Positions 8,450 to 17,526 of a stretch of DNA of 64,000 nucleotides are shown one piece after another (positions within the stretch are counted from its first letter, which is position 1; each line of letters starts with the position of its first letter). This stretch comes from Vreelandella malpeensis. Lineage in GTDB: Bacteria > Pseudomonadota > Gammaproteobacteria > Pseudomonadales > Halomonadaceae. The translations under genes were made by a program, and so were the position numbers. Location of the stretch: assembly GCF_020622355.1 (NCBI RefSeq), contig NZ_WHVL01000003.1, positions 248,001 through 312,000 on the forward strand, in the 5' to 3' direction. The notes below the pieces were generated by a model. That model had not been told where the DNA came from. It was given only the letters and a program-made list of their open reading frames with translations, and searched no databases.

Positions 8450-9334
8450 ATGCGCCTGACCGCCCTTCTCGCCCGCGCCCTGCTGATGGCCACCAGCCTC
8501 GTGCCGTTCAGTGCCGCTCAGGCTCAATGGGCCACGCTGGACTGGACCATCGCCGAAACCCTCATGGCCATCGACGCACCGATCGAAGGGGTGGCCCAGA
8601 TTCCCGCCTATCACGACTGGGTGGGCGAGCCGCGCATTCCCGAGACGGTGACGGATCTGGGGCTTCGCCAGTCGCCCAACTTCGAACTGATGGCCCGCGC
8701 CGCCCCCCAGGGTTTTTTGATCTCCACCATGGCCGCGGCACTCGCCCCGAAGCTTTCGCGCATCGCGCCAGTGACCTCGCTTGCGCTCTACTCGCCCGGC
8801 GCTCAGACCTGGAGCGAGGTGCTCGACTTCACCCGAAAGCTTGGCGATATCACTCAGCGACAAACCGAAGCCGAAGCGCTGATCGACGATACCGATGCGC
8901 TGCTCGCCCGGTTGCGCCAGGACATGCCCGCCGAGCCCCCGGCGCTGGTCATGATTCAGTTCATGGATGCCCGCCACGTGCGGGTATTCGGCCAGAACAG
9001 CCTCTACAGTGCCGTGCTGGATCGGTTGGGGATCGAGAATGCCTGGACGGCACCCACCAACGAGTGGGGTTTCACCCTGACGGGGATCGAGGCGCTGGCG
9101 CGCTTCGACGAGGCGACGCTGCTGATCGTCGACCCCATTCCCGCCGGGGTGGAAGAAGAGCTTGCCCGAAGCGGGCTATGGCAGCACCTGCCGGTCATCG
9201 AAGAGAACCGCGTCATTCGCCTGGCGCCAGTGTGGAGCTTCGGCGCATTACCCTCGGCCCAGCGCTTCGCCCGGGAGCTCGCCGCCGCGCTGGTGGATTC
9301 ACGCAGCGGCGAGGAGACTACCAGCGGTAGCTGA
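8450..9334 (+). CDS. FhuD-like periplasmic ferric-siderophore binding protein
   Basis: 294 residues with a Sec signal peptide (cleavage near AQAQW, residue about 25). It is a class III (TroA/FhuD-type) binding-protein fold: an N-lobe (TLDWTIAETLMAID...), a long connecting helix (about 145-165, TQRQTEAEALIDDTDALLARL) and a C-lobe (VRVFGQNSLYSAVLDRLGIENAW, typical of FhuD). It should receive an Fe-siderophore from the outer-membrane receptors. No FhuB permease or FhuC ATPase gene is adjacent, so its inner-membrane partner must be encoded elsewhere. The 3' end overlaps the convergent second receptor gene by 17 bp. Confidence 0.85.
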   Translation: MRLTALLARALLMATSLVPFSAAQAQWATLDWTIAETLMAIDAPIEGVAQIPAYHDWVGEPRIPETVTDLGLRQSPNFELMARAAPQGFLISTMAAALAPKLSRIAPVTSLALYSPGAQTWSEVLDFTRKLGDITQRQTEAEALIDDTDALLARLRQDMPAEPPALVMIQFMDARHVRVFGQNSLYSAVLDRLGIENAWTAPTNEWGFTLTGIEALARFDEATLLIVDPIPAGVEEELARSGLWQHLPVIEENRVIRLAPVWSFGALPSAQRFARELAAALVDSRSGEETTSGS

Positions 9335-11366
9335 GGCTGCCGATCACGCTGCGTGACTCGCCGAAGTAGCACCAGTAGTCGCAGCTGGCCACGTACTCCT
9401 TGTCGGTCAGGTTGTTGATATTGACCTGGGCCTGCCAGCCGTCGGCGAACTCGTAGCCGATCATCGCATCCACCAGGGTGTAGTCGCCCACCCGCGTGTC
9501 GCCGTCCACGCTCGAGCCAACGTAGCGCACCCCACCGCCCACGGTCACGCCGTCGAAGGCGCCACCGGCGGCGGTGTAGTCGAGCCAGGACGACGCCTGG
9601 TGGCGGGGAATCAGGCTCGCCCGCTCATCGTCCTCGAGCCGTGCATCGGTATAGGTGTAAGCGATGGTCGCGCGCAGGGCGTCGGTCACATAGCCCACGC
9701 CTTCGAGCTCGAAGCCCTGGGAGGTGCGCTCGCCCTCCTGCACCTGGAACCCGGCGGGAGAGGTGACCAGGGTATTGTTCTCGGACAGATCGAAGACCGA
9801 GGCGGTGACGTAGCCGTCCCACTCGAAGGGGGCGTACTTGACGCCGACTTCCCACTGCTCGCCCTTGCGCGGGTCGTAGAGCGCCCCGGCGCCGTCCACC
9901 TGACCCACCGGCTGGAAGGACTCGGTGTAGCTGATGTAGGGGTTGAGGCCGTTCTCGCCCAGGTACATCGCCCCGCCGGACCAGGAGAGTTCGCTGTCGT
10001 CGGAGCGCTCGCGGGTACCGGCGGTGCGGTTGGTGTTCTCGGTCTCGGCGCGGTCGTAGCGCACCCCGCCGAGCAGCACCCAGCGGTCGTCGATGCGCAG
10101 CTGGTTCTGCAGGTAGACCCCGGTCTGCTCCTTGTCGATGTCGCGACGGATGATCTGCTCGGGGGCCACCGGGGTGTAGTTGCCGTACTGCGGCGCGAAC
10201 AGATCGATCGGCGCGCCGAAGGCGTAGTCGTCCGCCTCGTCACCGCGAATGCCCAGGTTCTGGTAGTCCAGGCCCACCAGCAGGGTGTTCTCGGTGCGCT
10301 CGGTGTACCAGTTGCCCACCATGCGGTTGTCCACGGTCCAGCTGTCCACGGTACCGTCGCGGTAAGTCAGCCCGCGGGTAGCGCGGCGCTCGTCGAGCTG
10401 GGACAGCACATAGGTGCTCGTCAAGTTCAGATCCATCTCGCTGTAGCGCAGATCCTGCTCGAAGGACCAAGTGTCGTCGAAGGTGTGGCGCAGCTCGTAT
10501 CCCAGGCCCCACTGGGTGCGCTGGTTGCGATCGTAACCCGGCTCGCTGTAGTTCACCGAGCGCCCCACCCGGCCGAAGGGTGTGCTCTCCACGGTGCCGT
10601 AGGGCAGCTTGAAGCCGTTGACCGGCACGCCGTCGTCCTTCTGGAGGCTGGCAAGAAAGGTCACGCTGGTAGCGTCGCTGATATCCACTGCCAGGCTCGG
10701 CGCGAAGTAGTAGCGTTCGTTGTCGGTGTGATCCAGGTCGCCGTCGCGCTCCTTGTAGAGCCCCACCAGGCGGTAGCGCACGTCGCCGGTGTCAGTGACC
10801 GGACCGCTGGAGTCGATACCGATCTGGCGATGCTGGCGGTTGCCCACCTGCAGGTTCACCTCGCCCTGAGCGGTATCGGTAGGGCGCTTGCTGATCGCGT
10901 TGATCAGCCCCCCGGGCGGCGCCTCGCCGTAGAGGATCGACGACGGCCCCTTGAAGACCTCCACTCGGTCGAGCCCGAAAGGCTCCGGCAGCCATTGATA
11001 GAAACCTTCACGGTAGATGCGCAACCCATCCTGGTAGGTGGAGTGGTCGAAGCCGCGCACCTTCAGCCAGTCGGTGTCGTTGTCGCTGCCGTAGTGACCG
11101 GAAAGTACACCGGAGCGGTAGCGAAAGGTCTCGTCGAGCTGCTGGACGTTGCGCAGCTCGAGCTCTTCACGCTCCACCGTCGAGACCGGGCGTGGCGTCT
11201 CGACCAACGGAGTCGCGACCTTGAGCGCCGTGCCTACCACCACGACCGGGGCGCTTTCGATGGCGACCTCCTGGGCATGCGCCGTCAGCGCTCCCGCGGC
11301 GGCAGGCATCGAAAGGGCAATGGCGCAGACGAGCGGGCGCCGGGGAAAGAAATCACGGTGGAGCAT
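9318..11366 (-). CDS. Second TonB-dependent siderophore receptor
   Basis: 682 residues. Signal peptide (cleavage near AHAQE), plug domain (about 45-155, with LDRVEVFKGPSSILYGEAPPG) and beta-barrel ending in an aromatic residue (LSYRW). The C-terminal signature DKEYVASCDYWCYFGESRSV again marks the FhuA/FcuA/FoxA ferric-hydroxamate family. It is clearly paralogous to the receptor at 6229 but diverged, so the two probably take different siderophores or serve one ligand with different affinity. A Fur-like site lies upstream. It converges on the FhuD-like gene with a 17-bp overlap, so simultaneous strong transcription would collide. Confidence 0.9.
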   Translation of the reverse strand: MLHRDFFPRRPLVCAIALSMPAAAGALTAHAQEVAIESAPVVVVGTALKVATPLVETPRPVSTVEREELELRNVQQLDETFRYRSGVLSGHYGSDNDTDWLKVRGFDHSTYQDGLRIYREGFYQWLPEPFGLDRVEVFKGPSSILYGEAPPGGLINAISKRPTDTAQGEVNLQVGNRQHRQIGIDSSGPVTDTGDVRYRLVGLYKERDGDLDHTDNERYYFAPSLAVDISDATSVTFLASLQKDDGVPVNGFKLPYGTVESTPFGRVGRSVNYSEPGYDRNQRTQWGLGYELRHTFDDTWSFEQDLRYSEMDLNLTSTYVLSQLDERRATRGLTYRDGTVDSWTVDNRMVGNWYTERTENTLLVGLDYQNLGIRGDEADDYAFGAPIDLFAPQYGNYTPVAPEQIIRRDIDKEQTGVYLQNQLRIDDRWVLLGGVRYDRAETENTNRTAGTRERSDDSELSWSGGAMYLGENGLNPYISYTESFQPVGQVDGAGALYDPRKGEQWEVGVKYAPFEWDGYVTASVFDLSENNTLVTSPAGFQVQEGERTSQGFELEGVGYVTDALRATIAYTYTDARLEDDERASLIPRHQASSWLDYTAAGGAFDGVTVGGGVRYVGSSVDGDTRVGDYTLVDAMIGYEFADGWQAQVNINNLTDKEYVASCDYWCYFGESRSVIGSLSYRW

Positions 11367-11403
11367 GGAAGCAGTCTCTGTTGGAAGCAGGCAGGCAAAA
11401 AAT

Positions 11404-11422
11404 GAGAATAATTGTCATTGAT
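11404..11422 (-). promoter_or_regulatory. Fur-box-like site upstream of the second receptor
   Basis: GAGAATAATTGTCATTGAT on the plus strand, 12 of 19 matches to the Fur consensus. It is 38 bp upstream of the receptor ATG (11366) and shares the core GAGAATAAT/CATT with the other Fur sites of the window. Confidence 0.65.
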
Positions 11423-11477
11423 GCCAAGCGTAATACGCCCTCGCCTGGCTATCAAGCGTGCGGTAAATGCGCTACGT

Positions 11478-11505
11478 TGAAAGACAAAACAAAATTAGTC
11501 TTTCA
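11478..11505 (+). promoter_or_regulatory. Inverted repeat in the comM leader
   Basis: TGAAAGAC (11478-11485) and GTCTTTCA (11498-11505), perfect 8-bp arms around an A-rich 12-nt spacer, 17 bp before the comM ATG and just upstream of its GGGGGA ribosome site (11512-11517). It could be an operator or an RNA hairpin that affects comM translation. Confidence 0.4.
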
Positions 11506-11522
11506 CTGCTCGGGGGAACACA

Positions 11523-13034
11523 ATGACGCTTGCCATCGTGAACACGCGCGCCGGGGTGGGGCTCGACGCCCCCGCCGTGCAGGTCGAGGTGCACCTGACC
11601 AACGGCCTGCCGGGGCTGACGCTGGTGGGCCTGCCGGAGGCCGCCGTGAAGGAGAGCCGCGAGCGGGTACGCAGTGCGCTGGTCAACGCCGGCTTCGACT
11701 TCCCCAATACCCGGCGCATCACGCTCAATCTGGCGCCGGCGGATCTGCCCAAGGAGGGTGGGCGGTTCGATCTACCGATCGCGCTGGGCATTCTCGCCGC
11801 CTCCGGCCAGCTGCCGGTGGACGCGCTGGAGAGCATCGAGTGCGCGGGAGAGTTGGCCCTCGACGGCAAGCTGCGCCCGGTTCCCGGCATGCTGCCCTTC
11901 GCCCTGGCCACCAAGGCCGCCGGACGCCGGTTGATCGTCCCCAACGCCTGCGCCGACGAAGCCGCGCTTGCCGGCAATGGCCTGACCGTGCTGCCCGCCG
12001 CCACGCTCTGGGAGGTGGTGGCACACCTGCTTGACCAGGAGCGTATCGCCCCCCACGTGCTGCCCGCCCCGCCCAAGGCGCACAACCCGGCGCCGGACCT
12101 TGCCGATGTGCGCGGCCAGCACCAGGCGCGCCGGGCGCTGGAAGTCGCGGCTGCCGGGGGCCATAACCTCCTGCTGGCCGGCCCCCCGGGCACCGGCAAG
12201 ACGATGCTCGCGAGCCGCCTGCCGGGCATTCTGCCACCACTGGACGAGGACGATGCCCTGCAGGTGGCCGCCGTGCGCTCGGTGTGCGGGCTGGCGCTCG
12301 AAGCCGACTGGGGCCAGCGCCCGTTTCGTCAGCCCCATCACAGCGCCAGCGCGGCGGCACTCGTGGGCGGCGGCTCGAAGCCCAAACCCGGCGAGATTTC
12401 GCTCGCCCACATGGGCGTGCTGTTTCTCGACGAGCTGCCGGAGTTTTCCCGAAGCGTGCTGGAGGTCTTGCGCCAGCCCCTGGAAACCGGCGAGATCCAT
12501 CTGTCGCGCGCCAGCCACGAGCGCCGCTACCCGGCGCGCTTTCAATTGGTCGCGGCCATGAACCCCTGCCCCTGCGGTCACCTGGGCGATCCGCGCAACC
12601 GCTGCCAGTGCACGGCCAGCCAGATCCAGCGCTACCAGGCGCGGCTCTCCGGGCCGCTACTTGACCGTATCGACCTGCAGGTGGAAGTCCCGGCGCTGCC
12701 GCCGGAGCAGCTCACCGCCCAGACGCCGGGCGAGTCTTCTGAAGCGGTGCGCGAGCGGGTGATGGCCGCCCGCGAGCGCCAGATGGAAAGGGGCGCACTC
12801 AACAGCCAGCTCGGCGGCAAGGCGCTGGAAGCCGCCTGCGCCCTCGACGACGAGGAGCGCGCCTGGCTCGCCGGGGTGCTGGAAAGACTCAAGCTTTCGG
12901 CCCGCGCCTACCACCGCGTGCTGCGGGTGGCGCTGACGCTTTGTGACCTGGAAGGCGCCCCCAAGCCCGCCCAGGCGCACCTGATCGAGGCGATCGGCTA
13001 CCGCCAGCTGGATCGGCTCTTGGGCAAGGGGTGA
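11523..13034 (+). CDS. comM: ComM/YifB branch-migration helicase-like AAA+ ATPase
   Basis: 503 residues, family length. ComM is a hexameric AAA+ helicase that extends branch migration during natural transformation and recombination. The N-terminal domain resembles the Lon substrate fold (VEVHLTNGLPGLTLVGLPEAAVKESRERV). The magnesium-chelatase-like ATPase has Walker A GPPGTGKT near residue 220 and Walker B VLFLDE near residue 300, followed by the Cys-rich segment NPCPCGHLGDP. The C-terminal Mg-chelatase subdomain is complete. In Pseudomonas it lies near ubiK and glnK-amtB; here the iron block separates them. Competence itself cannot be judged from this window. Confidence 0.93.
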   Translation: MTLAIVNTRAGVGLDAPAVQVEVHLTNGLPGLTLVGLPEAAVKESRERVRSALVNAGFDFPNTRRITLNLAPADLPKEGGRFDLPIALGILAASGQLPVDALESIECAGELALDGKLRPVPGMLPFALATKAAGRRLIVPNACADEAALAGNGLTVLPAATLWEVVAHLLDQERIAPHVLPAPPKAHNPAPDLADVRGQHQARRALEVAAAGGHNLLLAGPPGTGKTMLASRLPGILPPLDEDDALQVAAVRSVCGLALEADWGQRPFRQPHHSASAAALVGGGSKPKPGEISLAHMGVLFLDELPEFSRSVLEVLRQPLETGEIHLSRASHERRYPARFQLVAAMNPCPCGHLGDPRNRCQCTASQIQRYQARLSGPLLDRIDLQVEVPALPPEQLTAQTPGESSEAVRERVMAARERQMERGALNSQLGGKALEAACALDDEERAWLAGVLERLKLSARAYHRVLRVALTLCDLEGAPKPAQAHLIEAIGYRQLDRLLGKG

Positions 13035-13043
13035 GCGCTCCTC

Positions 13044-13874
13044 CTACCCGGCGTGGCGCCCGCTCATCACCCAGGCCGTCCAGGAGCCGTCGAACAGTGA
13101 AAGCCGTTTGTACCCGGCAAGCTCGGCGGCCACCCACAGGATGCACGCAGTGATGCCGGAGCCGCAGCTGAAGGTCAGGTGATCCTCCGGCGACAGTCCT
13201 CTTTCGTGCAGCAGCCGGGCAATCGCCTCGGGGCTTTTGAAGTAGCCGTTCTCCAGCACCTCGGGAAAGGGCAGGTTGCAGGCGCCGGGAATATGGCCGC
13301 TCGCAAGCTCCGGGCGGGGTTCCGGGGCCTCGCCGGAAAAACGCCCGGCGCTTCTGGCATCCACCAGCGTGAAGCGCGGCGTGGCGATATTGGCCTCCAC
13401 GTCATCGATGCTGACCACGCTCTCGTTGGCCGAAAGGGCGGGCGGCGTTGCAAGCGGCGTCGGCGCGCTATAGCCCTGCTGCACCGGCAGCGACTGCGCA
13501 AGCCACCCCGGCAGGCCGCCGTCGAGCAGCCGTACGTTCGTGAAGCCCGCCTGGGTCAGCAGCCAGTAGGCACGCGGGGCCGAAAATATACCGCGGTTGT
13601 CGAACACCACGATCTCGTCATCGATCGAAAGCCCGAGCTGCCGGCACGCCTCCCGCAAGGAGGCGAGCGCCGGCAGCGTGTGCGGGAAGGGCGCGCTCGG
13701 GTCGGAGAAGACCCGCTCGATATCGAACGCGAGCGCGCCGGGTAGCGTGCGGCCATCCTCGGCAACGAAAGGGGCGATGGGGCTATTGGGCAGCGAGGCG
13801 TCCAGTATCTTGGGCGGCAAAGGGGACGCTAAACGCTCCACGAGCGCCTGAGCAGAGATTAGAATATGTGACAC
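13044..13874 (-). CDS. sseA: 3-mercaptopyruvate sulfurtransferase
   Basis: 276 residues from the GTG at 13874, which sits 7 nt after GGGAG. An ATG five codons upstream has no ribosome site, and longer starts would run into the divergent carrier gene. It has two rhodanese domains: an inactive N-terminal one (about 10-135) and a catalytic C-terminal one with the active-site loop CGSGITA, the form that separates mercaptopyruvate sulfurtransferases from thiosulfate rhodaneses. It transfers sulfur from 3-mercaptopyruvate to thiol or cyanide acceptors in the cytoplasm. It is convergent with comM with a 9-bp gap. Confidence 0.85.
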   Translation of the reverse strand: MSHILISAQALVERLASPLPPKILDASLPNSPIAPFVAEDGRTLPGALAFDIERVFSDPSAPFPHTLPALASLREACRQLGLSIDDEIVVFDNRGIFSAPRAYWLLTQAGFTNVRLLDGGLPGWLAQSLPVQQGYSAPTPLATPPALSANESVVSIDDVEANIATPRFTLVDARSAGRFSGEAPEPRPELASGHIPGACNLPFPEVLENGYFKSPEAIARLLHERGLSPEDHLTFSCGSGITACILWVAAELAGYKRLSLFDGSWTAWVMSGRHAG

Positions 13875-13984
13875 GTGATGAACTCCCATGGATCTGAAAA
13901 TGACGGTGGTACGAGCAGTCGCAAGCTGACACTGGGCAGGTCCTCGGCTTACTCTAGCCGCCTCGCCACAGAAAGGAACCCTGC

Positions 13985-15148
13985 GTGCGTCTTTTGATCC
14001 TCGCCACCTCGACCGGGGCATTCTTCAACCTCTACCAGCTCCAGGCGCTCTACCCGTGGCTCGCCGCGCGCTTCGAGGCAACGCTCACCCAGGCGGGTTG
14101 GCTCAACATGGCCACGCTGCTCGGCATGATGTTCACCGCTCCCTTCGCCAGCCGCTGGACGCGCCATCTGGCGCCGGCCAACGCCATTCTCGCCGGTATC
14201 GGGCTGCTGGTCGTATTGAACGCCCTGCTGGCGGCGAGCGCCACGCTCACGGGTCTTTGGCTCGTTCGTCTGGTCCAGGGGGTCGTGCTGCCCTGCGTGC
14301 TCACCGCCTGCGTGGCGCTCCTGGCCGGCGCCAAGAGCGAGCGCCAGCGCGCGCAGTGGGTGGGGCTGTTCGTGACCGGCACCATCGCCGGCAGCACCTT
14401 GAGCCGTTTCTACCCCGCCTGGGCGCTCGATACGCTGGGCTGGGCCGGCGGGTTCGGCAGCGCCGCAGGGCTTCTCGGCGTGGCGTGGCTGCTCCTTCTT
14501 CGCCAGCGCCGGCATACTCCTGACTACGCAGCGCCCGCCGCCCAGCCGCCCTTTCGCGAACTCCTGAAAAAGGCGCTCGTCGAGACGCGGCTGCGGCTTG
14601 CCTTCATCGTCGGCTTCAGCCTGCTCTTCACCCAGAGTGCCATCTTCACCGCCCTGGGGCTCAAGCTCGCCCAGCCGCCTTTCATGCAGAGTGCCGCGCA
14701 GATCGGGCTCGTCTATCTGGCGAGCCTGCCCGCCATCGCGGCGGTGCTGGCAAGCCCCCGGCTCTACCAGAACCGTCGGGAGACGCCCTTCTTCGCCGCG
14801 TTCGCCGGGCTCGTGTGGCTGTCGCTTGCCATCATCGGGCAGGGGTATGCCTCGATCATCGCTGGCGTGATCCTCTTCTCGGTCGGCACCTACCTGCTGC
14901 AGACCTTGACCACGCGCCTGGTCAGTCGCGCCGAGCGCGTGCCCGCGGCGTTCGCCAGTGGCATGTACCTTGGCTTCTACTACGCCGGCGGGGCGCTGGG
15001 AGCGATTCTCTCCGCTGCGATCTTCAGCCGCGCGGGCTTCGCGGGGGTGCTGGGGCTAGTGGCGGCGGTGCAGCTGGCGGCGGTGGGCATGATATTCGCT
15101 TCAACCCTGGGAGCAGGAAAACGTCGGCGACCCTCAAACAAGGCGTGA
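13985..15148 (+). CDS. MFS transporter
   Basis: 387 residues, about twelve membrane helices, major facilitator fold. GTG start at 13985 behind AAAGGA (13972-13977). The N-terminus begins directly in the first helix (LLILATSTGAFFNLYQLQALYPWLAARF), and the central loop is short and charged (LLRQRRHTPDY). It resembles drug/aromatic compound exporters of the YbcL/AraJ-like DHA1 group, but I cannot name a substrate. Divergent from sseA and convergent with a second MFS gene. Confidence 0.75.
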   Translation: MRLLILATSTGAFFNLYQLQALYPWLAARFEATLTQAGWLNMATLLGMMFTAPFASRWTRHLAPANAILAGIGLLVVLNALLAASATLTGLWLVRLVQGVVLPCVLTACVALLAGAKSERQRAQWVGLFVTGTIAGSTLSRFYPAWALDTLGWAGGFGSAAGLLGVAWLLLLRQRRHTPDYAAPAAQPPFRELLKKALVETRLRLAFIVGFSLLFTQSAIFTALGLKLAQPPFMQSAAQIGLVYLASLPAIAAVLASPRLYQNRRETPFFAAFAGLVWLSLAIIGQGYASIIAGVILFSVGTYLLQTLTTRLVSRAERVPAAFASGMYLGFYYAGGALGAILSAAIFSRAGFAGVLGLVAAVQLAAVGMIFASTLGAGKRRRPSNKA

Positions 15149-15157
15149 TTCCGGCAT

Positions 15158-16369
15158 TCAACTCAAACGCCGCCGCGAAGCCAGCCCATAGCCGATCAGC
15201 CCGAGCACGGGCCCCGGCACCAGCAACCAGGCGGCGTCGAGGCCGATGCGCTCGAACAGCGCGGTGACGAAAGCGATAGCGACCACGGTGATGGCGAAGC
15301 CGATGGCATTCAGGATGGCCAGTGACGCCCCTACCGCCGTCGGCGGGCAGGTTTTCGACGCCAACGCCGAGAACTGCGGCGAGTCCGCGACCACCGCCGC
15401 CCCCCAGACCAGCAGCAGAAGCGCCAGCCCCGCCGGCGGCAGCGCGCTCCAGAAAAGCGCGAACGCCACCGCGCAGAGCCCTGAGAGCGCCAGCGCCGAA
15501 AGCGCCACGGCGGCGCTGCCGAAACGCCGCGACAGCGCTCCGCCCAGCAGGCAACCCATCGCCCCCACGCCGATCACGGCAAAAGCCATGCCCGAGACGC
15601 CCAGCCCCGGGTAGGCGGCGGCGAGCGGGGAGTTCGCCACCAGCAGCGGCACTACCGTCCAGAAGGCGTAGAGCTCCCACATGTGGCCGAAATAGCCCCA
15701 GGCGGCAGCCCGAAAACGGCGCACCGCGAAGGCCTCGCGAAGCCCGGTTCGTGGATGAGAGGAGGTGCGCTGCACTGGCAGATGCGGCCCGTCACCCAGC
15801 CGCCAGATCAGCGCCGCCCCGATCAGTGCAAGCAGTGAAGAGGCGCTGATGACGAGCGGCCAGGGCAGCGCCGCACCCAGCTCCCTGAGCCCGTGGGGCA
15901 AGGCAGTGCCGAGCGTGAGCATCGCCACCAGCTGGGCCAGCGCCTGGCCGGTGCGCTCGGGGGCGAAGCTCACCACCAGCTTCATGCCCACCGGGTAGAT
16001 GCCGGCAAGGCAAAGCCCGACCAGAAACCGCCACACAAGGCCGTCGGCCAGGCCTTGGGCGGCCCAGGCGAACAGGCCGTTGAACAGCGCTCCCGCCAGG
16101 GCGCTGGCCACGAACAGATGGCTTGCACGGAAGCGGTCGGCGAGCCCGGTCAGCGCCAGCGTGAGCGTGCCAAGAATGAAGCCGCCCTGCACCGCGCCGG
16201 TCAGCCAGCCGATCTCGACGGCGCTGACGCCCCACTCGCGGGCAAGCTCCTGCATGGCGCTGTTGGCGCTGAACCACAGCGAGGTGCCTAGCAGCTGGGC
16301 CAGGGCGATCACGGCGACCGCGTGGCGGGCAAGCCCTGCCGGCCGAGAGGAAGAAGGCGTGGGTATCAC
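15158..16369 (-). CDS. MFS transporter
   Basis: 403 residues from the GTG at 16369 (an upstream ATG would overlap the hydrolase gene). Twelve membrane helices with the family signature LADRFRASHLF between helices 2 and 3 and QLLGTSLWFSANS in helix 1. That last motif recalls the CynX/NarK-like nitrate, cyanate or acid carriers. Substrate unknown. It begins 10 bp after the alpha/beta hydrolase stop on the same strand, so the two are probably co-transcribed, which could mean carrier and hydrolase share a substrate class. Confidence 0.72.
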   Translation of the reverse strand: MIPTPSSSRPAGLARHAVAVIALAQLLGTSLWFSANSAMQELAREWGVSAVEIGWLTGAVQGGFILGTLTLALTGLADRFRASHLFVASALAGALFNGLFAWAAQGLADGLVWRFLVGLCLAGIYPVGMKLVVSFAPERTGQALAQLVAMLTLGTALPHGLRELGAALPWPLVISASSLLALIGAALIWRLGDGPHLPVQRTSSHPRTGLREAFAVRRFRAAAWGYFGHMWELYAFWTVVPLLVANSPLAAAYPGLGVSGMAFAVIGVGAMGCLLGGALSRRFGSAAVALSALALSGLCAVAFALFWSALPPAGLALLLLVWGAAVVADSPQFSALASKTCPPTAVGASLAILNAIGFAITVVAIAFVTALFERIGLDAAWLLVPGPVLGLIGYGLASRRRLS

Positions 16370-16379
16370 GGGCGGGCGG

Positions 16380-17420
16380 CTACTTGGAGACCAGCGCATT
16401 CGCGGCCGGCTCACCGCTGGTCGCCCGCGAGGCCGGCGGTGCGGGAAGGTCGGTGTCCACCGCGTCGACGAACGCCTCCAGCTGCGCGAACAGCGCCTGG
16501 CGAATGGCCGGCGACTCGTTGACCAGATGATGGCGCGCCTGGGGATGGCGATACACCGTCGCCGCGGGGAATTTCGCGGTCAGGATCTCGAGATTGCGTT
16601 CCCAGTCCACCGTGGTGTCCTGCTCGCCTTGCAGGATCAATGTCGGCAGCGCCAGCGGCTCGAAGGCCAGCAGCTTGGGAATCCAGCGGCGCATGGCCGA
16701 GATCCAGACAACGCTCAAGCGTTCAGGCTGCAGCGGGTCCTGGTCGCGCAGAAAGGCGGTGAAGGTCTCGTCGGTGGAGTTGGGCCGGTACTTGCGCGGC
16801 AGCTCCTTGACGAAGGGGCTGGCGATCAGATGCACCCAGCTCGCCTGCCCCCAGCGCCAGGGGCGCACCAGCGGCGCCAGCAGCACGATGCCCGCCCAGC
16901 GCGCCGCCTCGCGCTGCTCCAGGGCGTCGGTGGCCAGGATCGCCGCCCCGGTGCTCTGGCCGATGCCGAGCCAGGGGGCCGGGGCCAGGTCCGCCGCGTC
17001 GAGCGTCCGCTTGACGTGGCTGAAACAGTGCTGATAGTCGTCGAACTCACCGATTTCCGCTCGCGGGCCGCTGGAGAGCCCGTGTCCCGGCAGGTCCCAC
17101 AGCACCACGAGCCAACCCTTCTCCAGCAGGCTCTTCAAAAGATGGCGGTAGAGCCCCAGGTGATCGAAGTAGCCGTGCACCACGAACACCGTGCCCTTGG
17201 GCGCGATGGGGCTCCACACCTGGCACCACAGGTTGAAGCGCCCGGTATCGATGAACCCGGCGTAGACCGACGGGGTGCTCGAAAACAGCGCATCGAGCCG
17301 GTAGTGGTGGAAATACGCCTCGACCGCCCGGGTCATGGCCGTGCCCGGGGCAAGATAGTGCAGCGCCGGCGCGTCCGGCGCCTGCTCGAACACCTCTGAT
17401 AGATGCTGAAACTCGTGCAT
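16380..17420 (-). CDS. Alpha/beta hydrolase, lysophospholipase-like
   Basis: 346 residues, no signal peptide. The serine-hydrolase fold has the oxyanion loop VVHGYFDHLGLY (about residue 80), the nucleophile elbow GIGQSTG with Ser in GQSTG, an Asp in LILQGEQDTTVDW and a catalytic His in ARHHLVNE near the C-terminus. It matches the Hydrolase_4/PldB (monoglyceride lipase, lysophospholipase) group in layout. It is the first gene of a two-gene unit with the MFS carrier downstream. The substrate is a lipid ester by family, not proven. Confidence 0.75.
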   Translation of the reverse strand: MHEFQHLSEVFEQAPDAPALHYLAPGTAMTRAVEAYFHHYRLDALFSSTPSVYAGFIDTGRFNLWCQVWSPIAPKGTVFVVHGYFDHLGLYRHLLKSLLEKGWLVVLWDLPGHGLSSGPRAEIGEFDDYQHCFSHVKRTLDAADLAPAPWLGIGQSTGAAILATDALEQREAARWAGIVLLAPLVRPWRWGQASWVHLIASPFVKELPRKYRPNSTDETFTAFLRDQDPLQPERLSVVWISAMRRWIPKLLAFEPLALPTLILQGEQDTTVDWERNLEILTAKFPAATVYRHPQARHHLVNESPAIRQALFAQLEAFVDAVDTDLPAPPASRATSGEPAANALVSK

Positions 17421-17526
17421 TGCGTCTCCCTGTCGTCAGGAACATCCCTGGCGTTGGCGCGCCTTTATTATCATTTAGTCGAGCATGGCGGCGCTTTGGC
17501 GTTTAGGCTGTTTACATGCCCCAACC

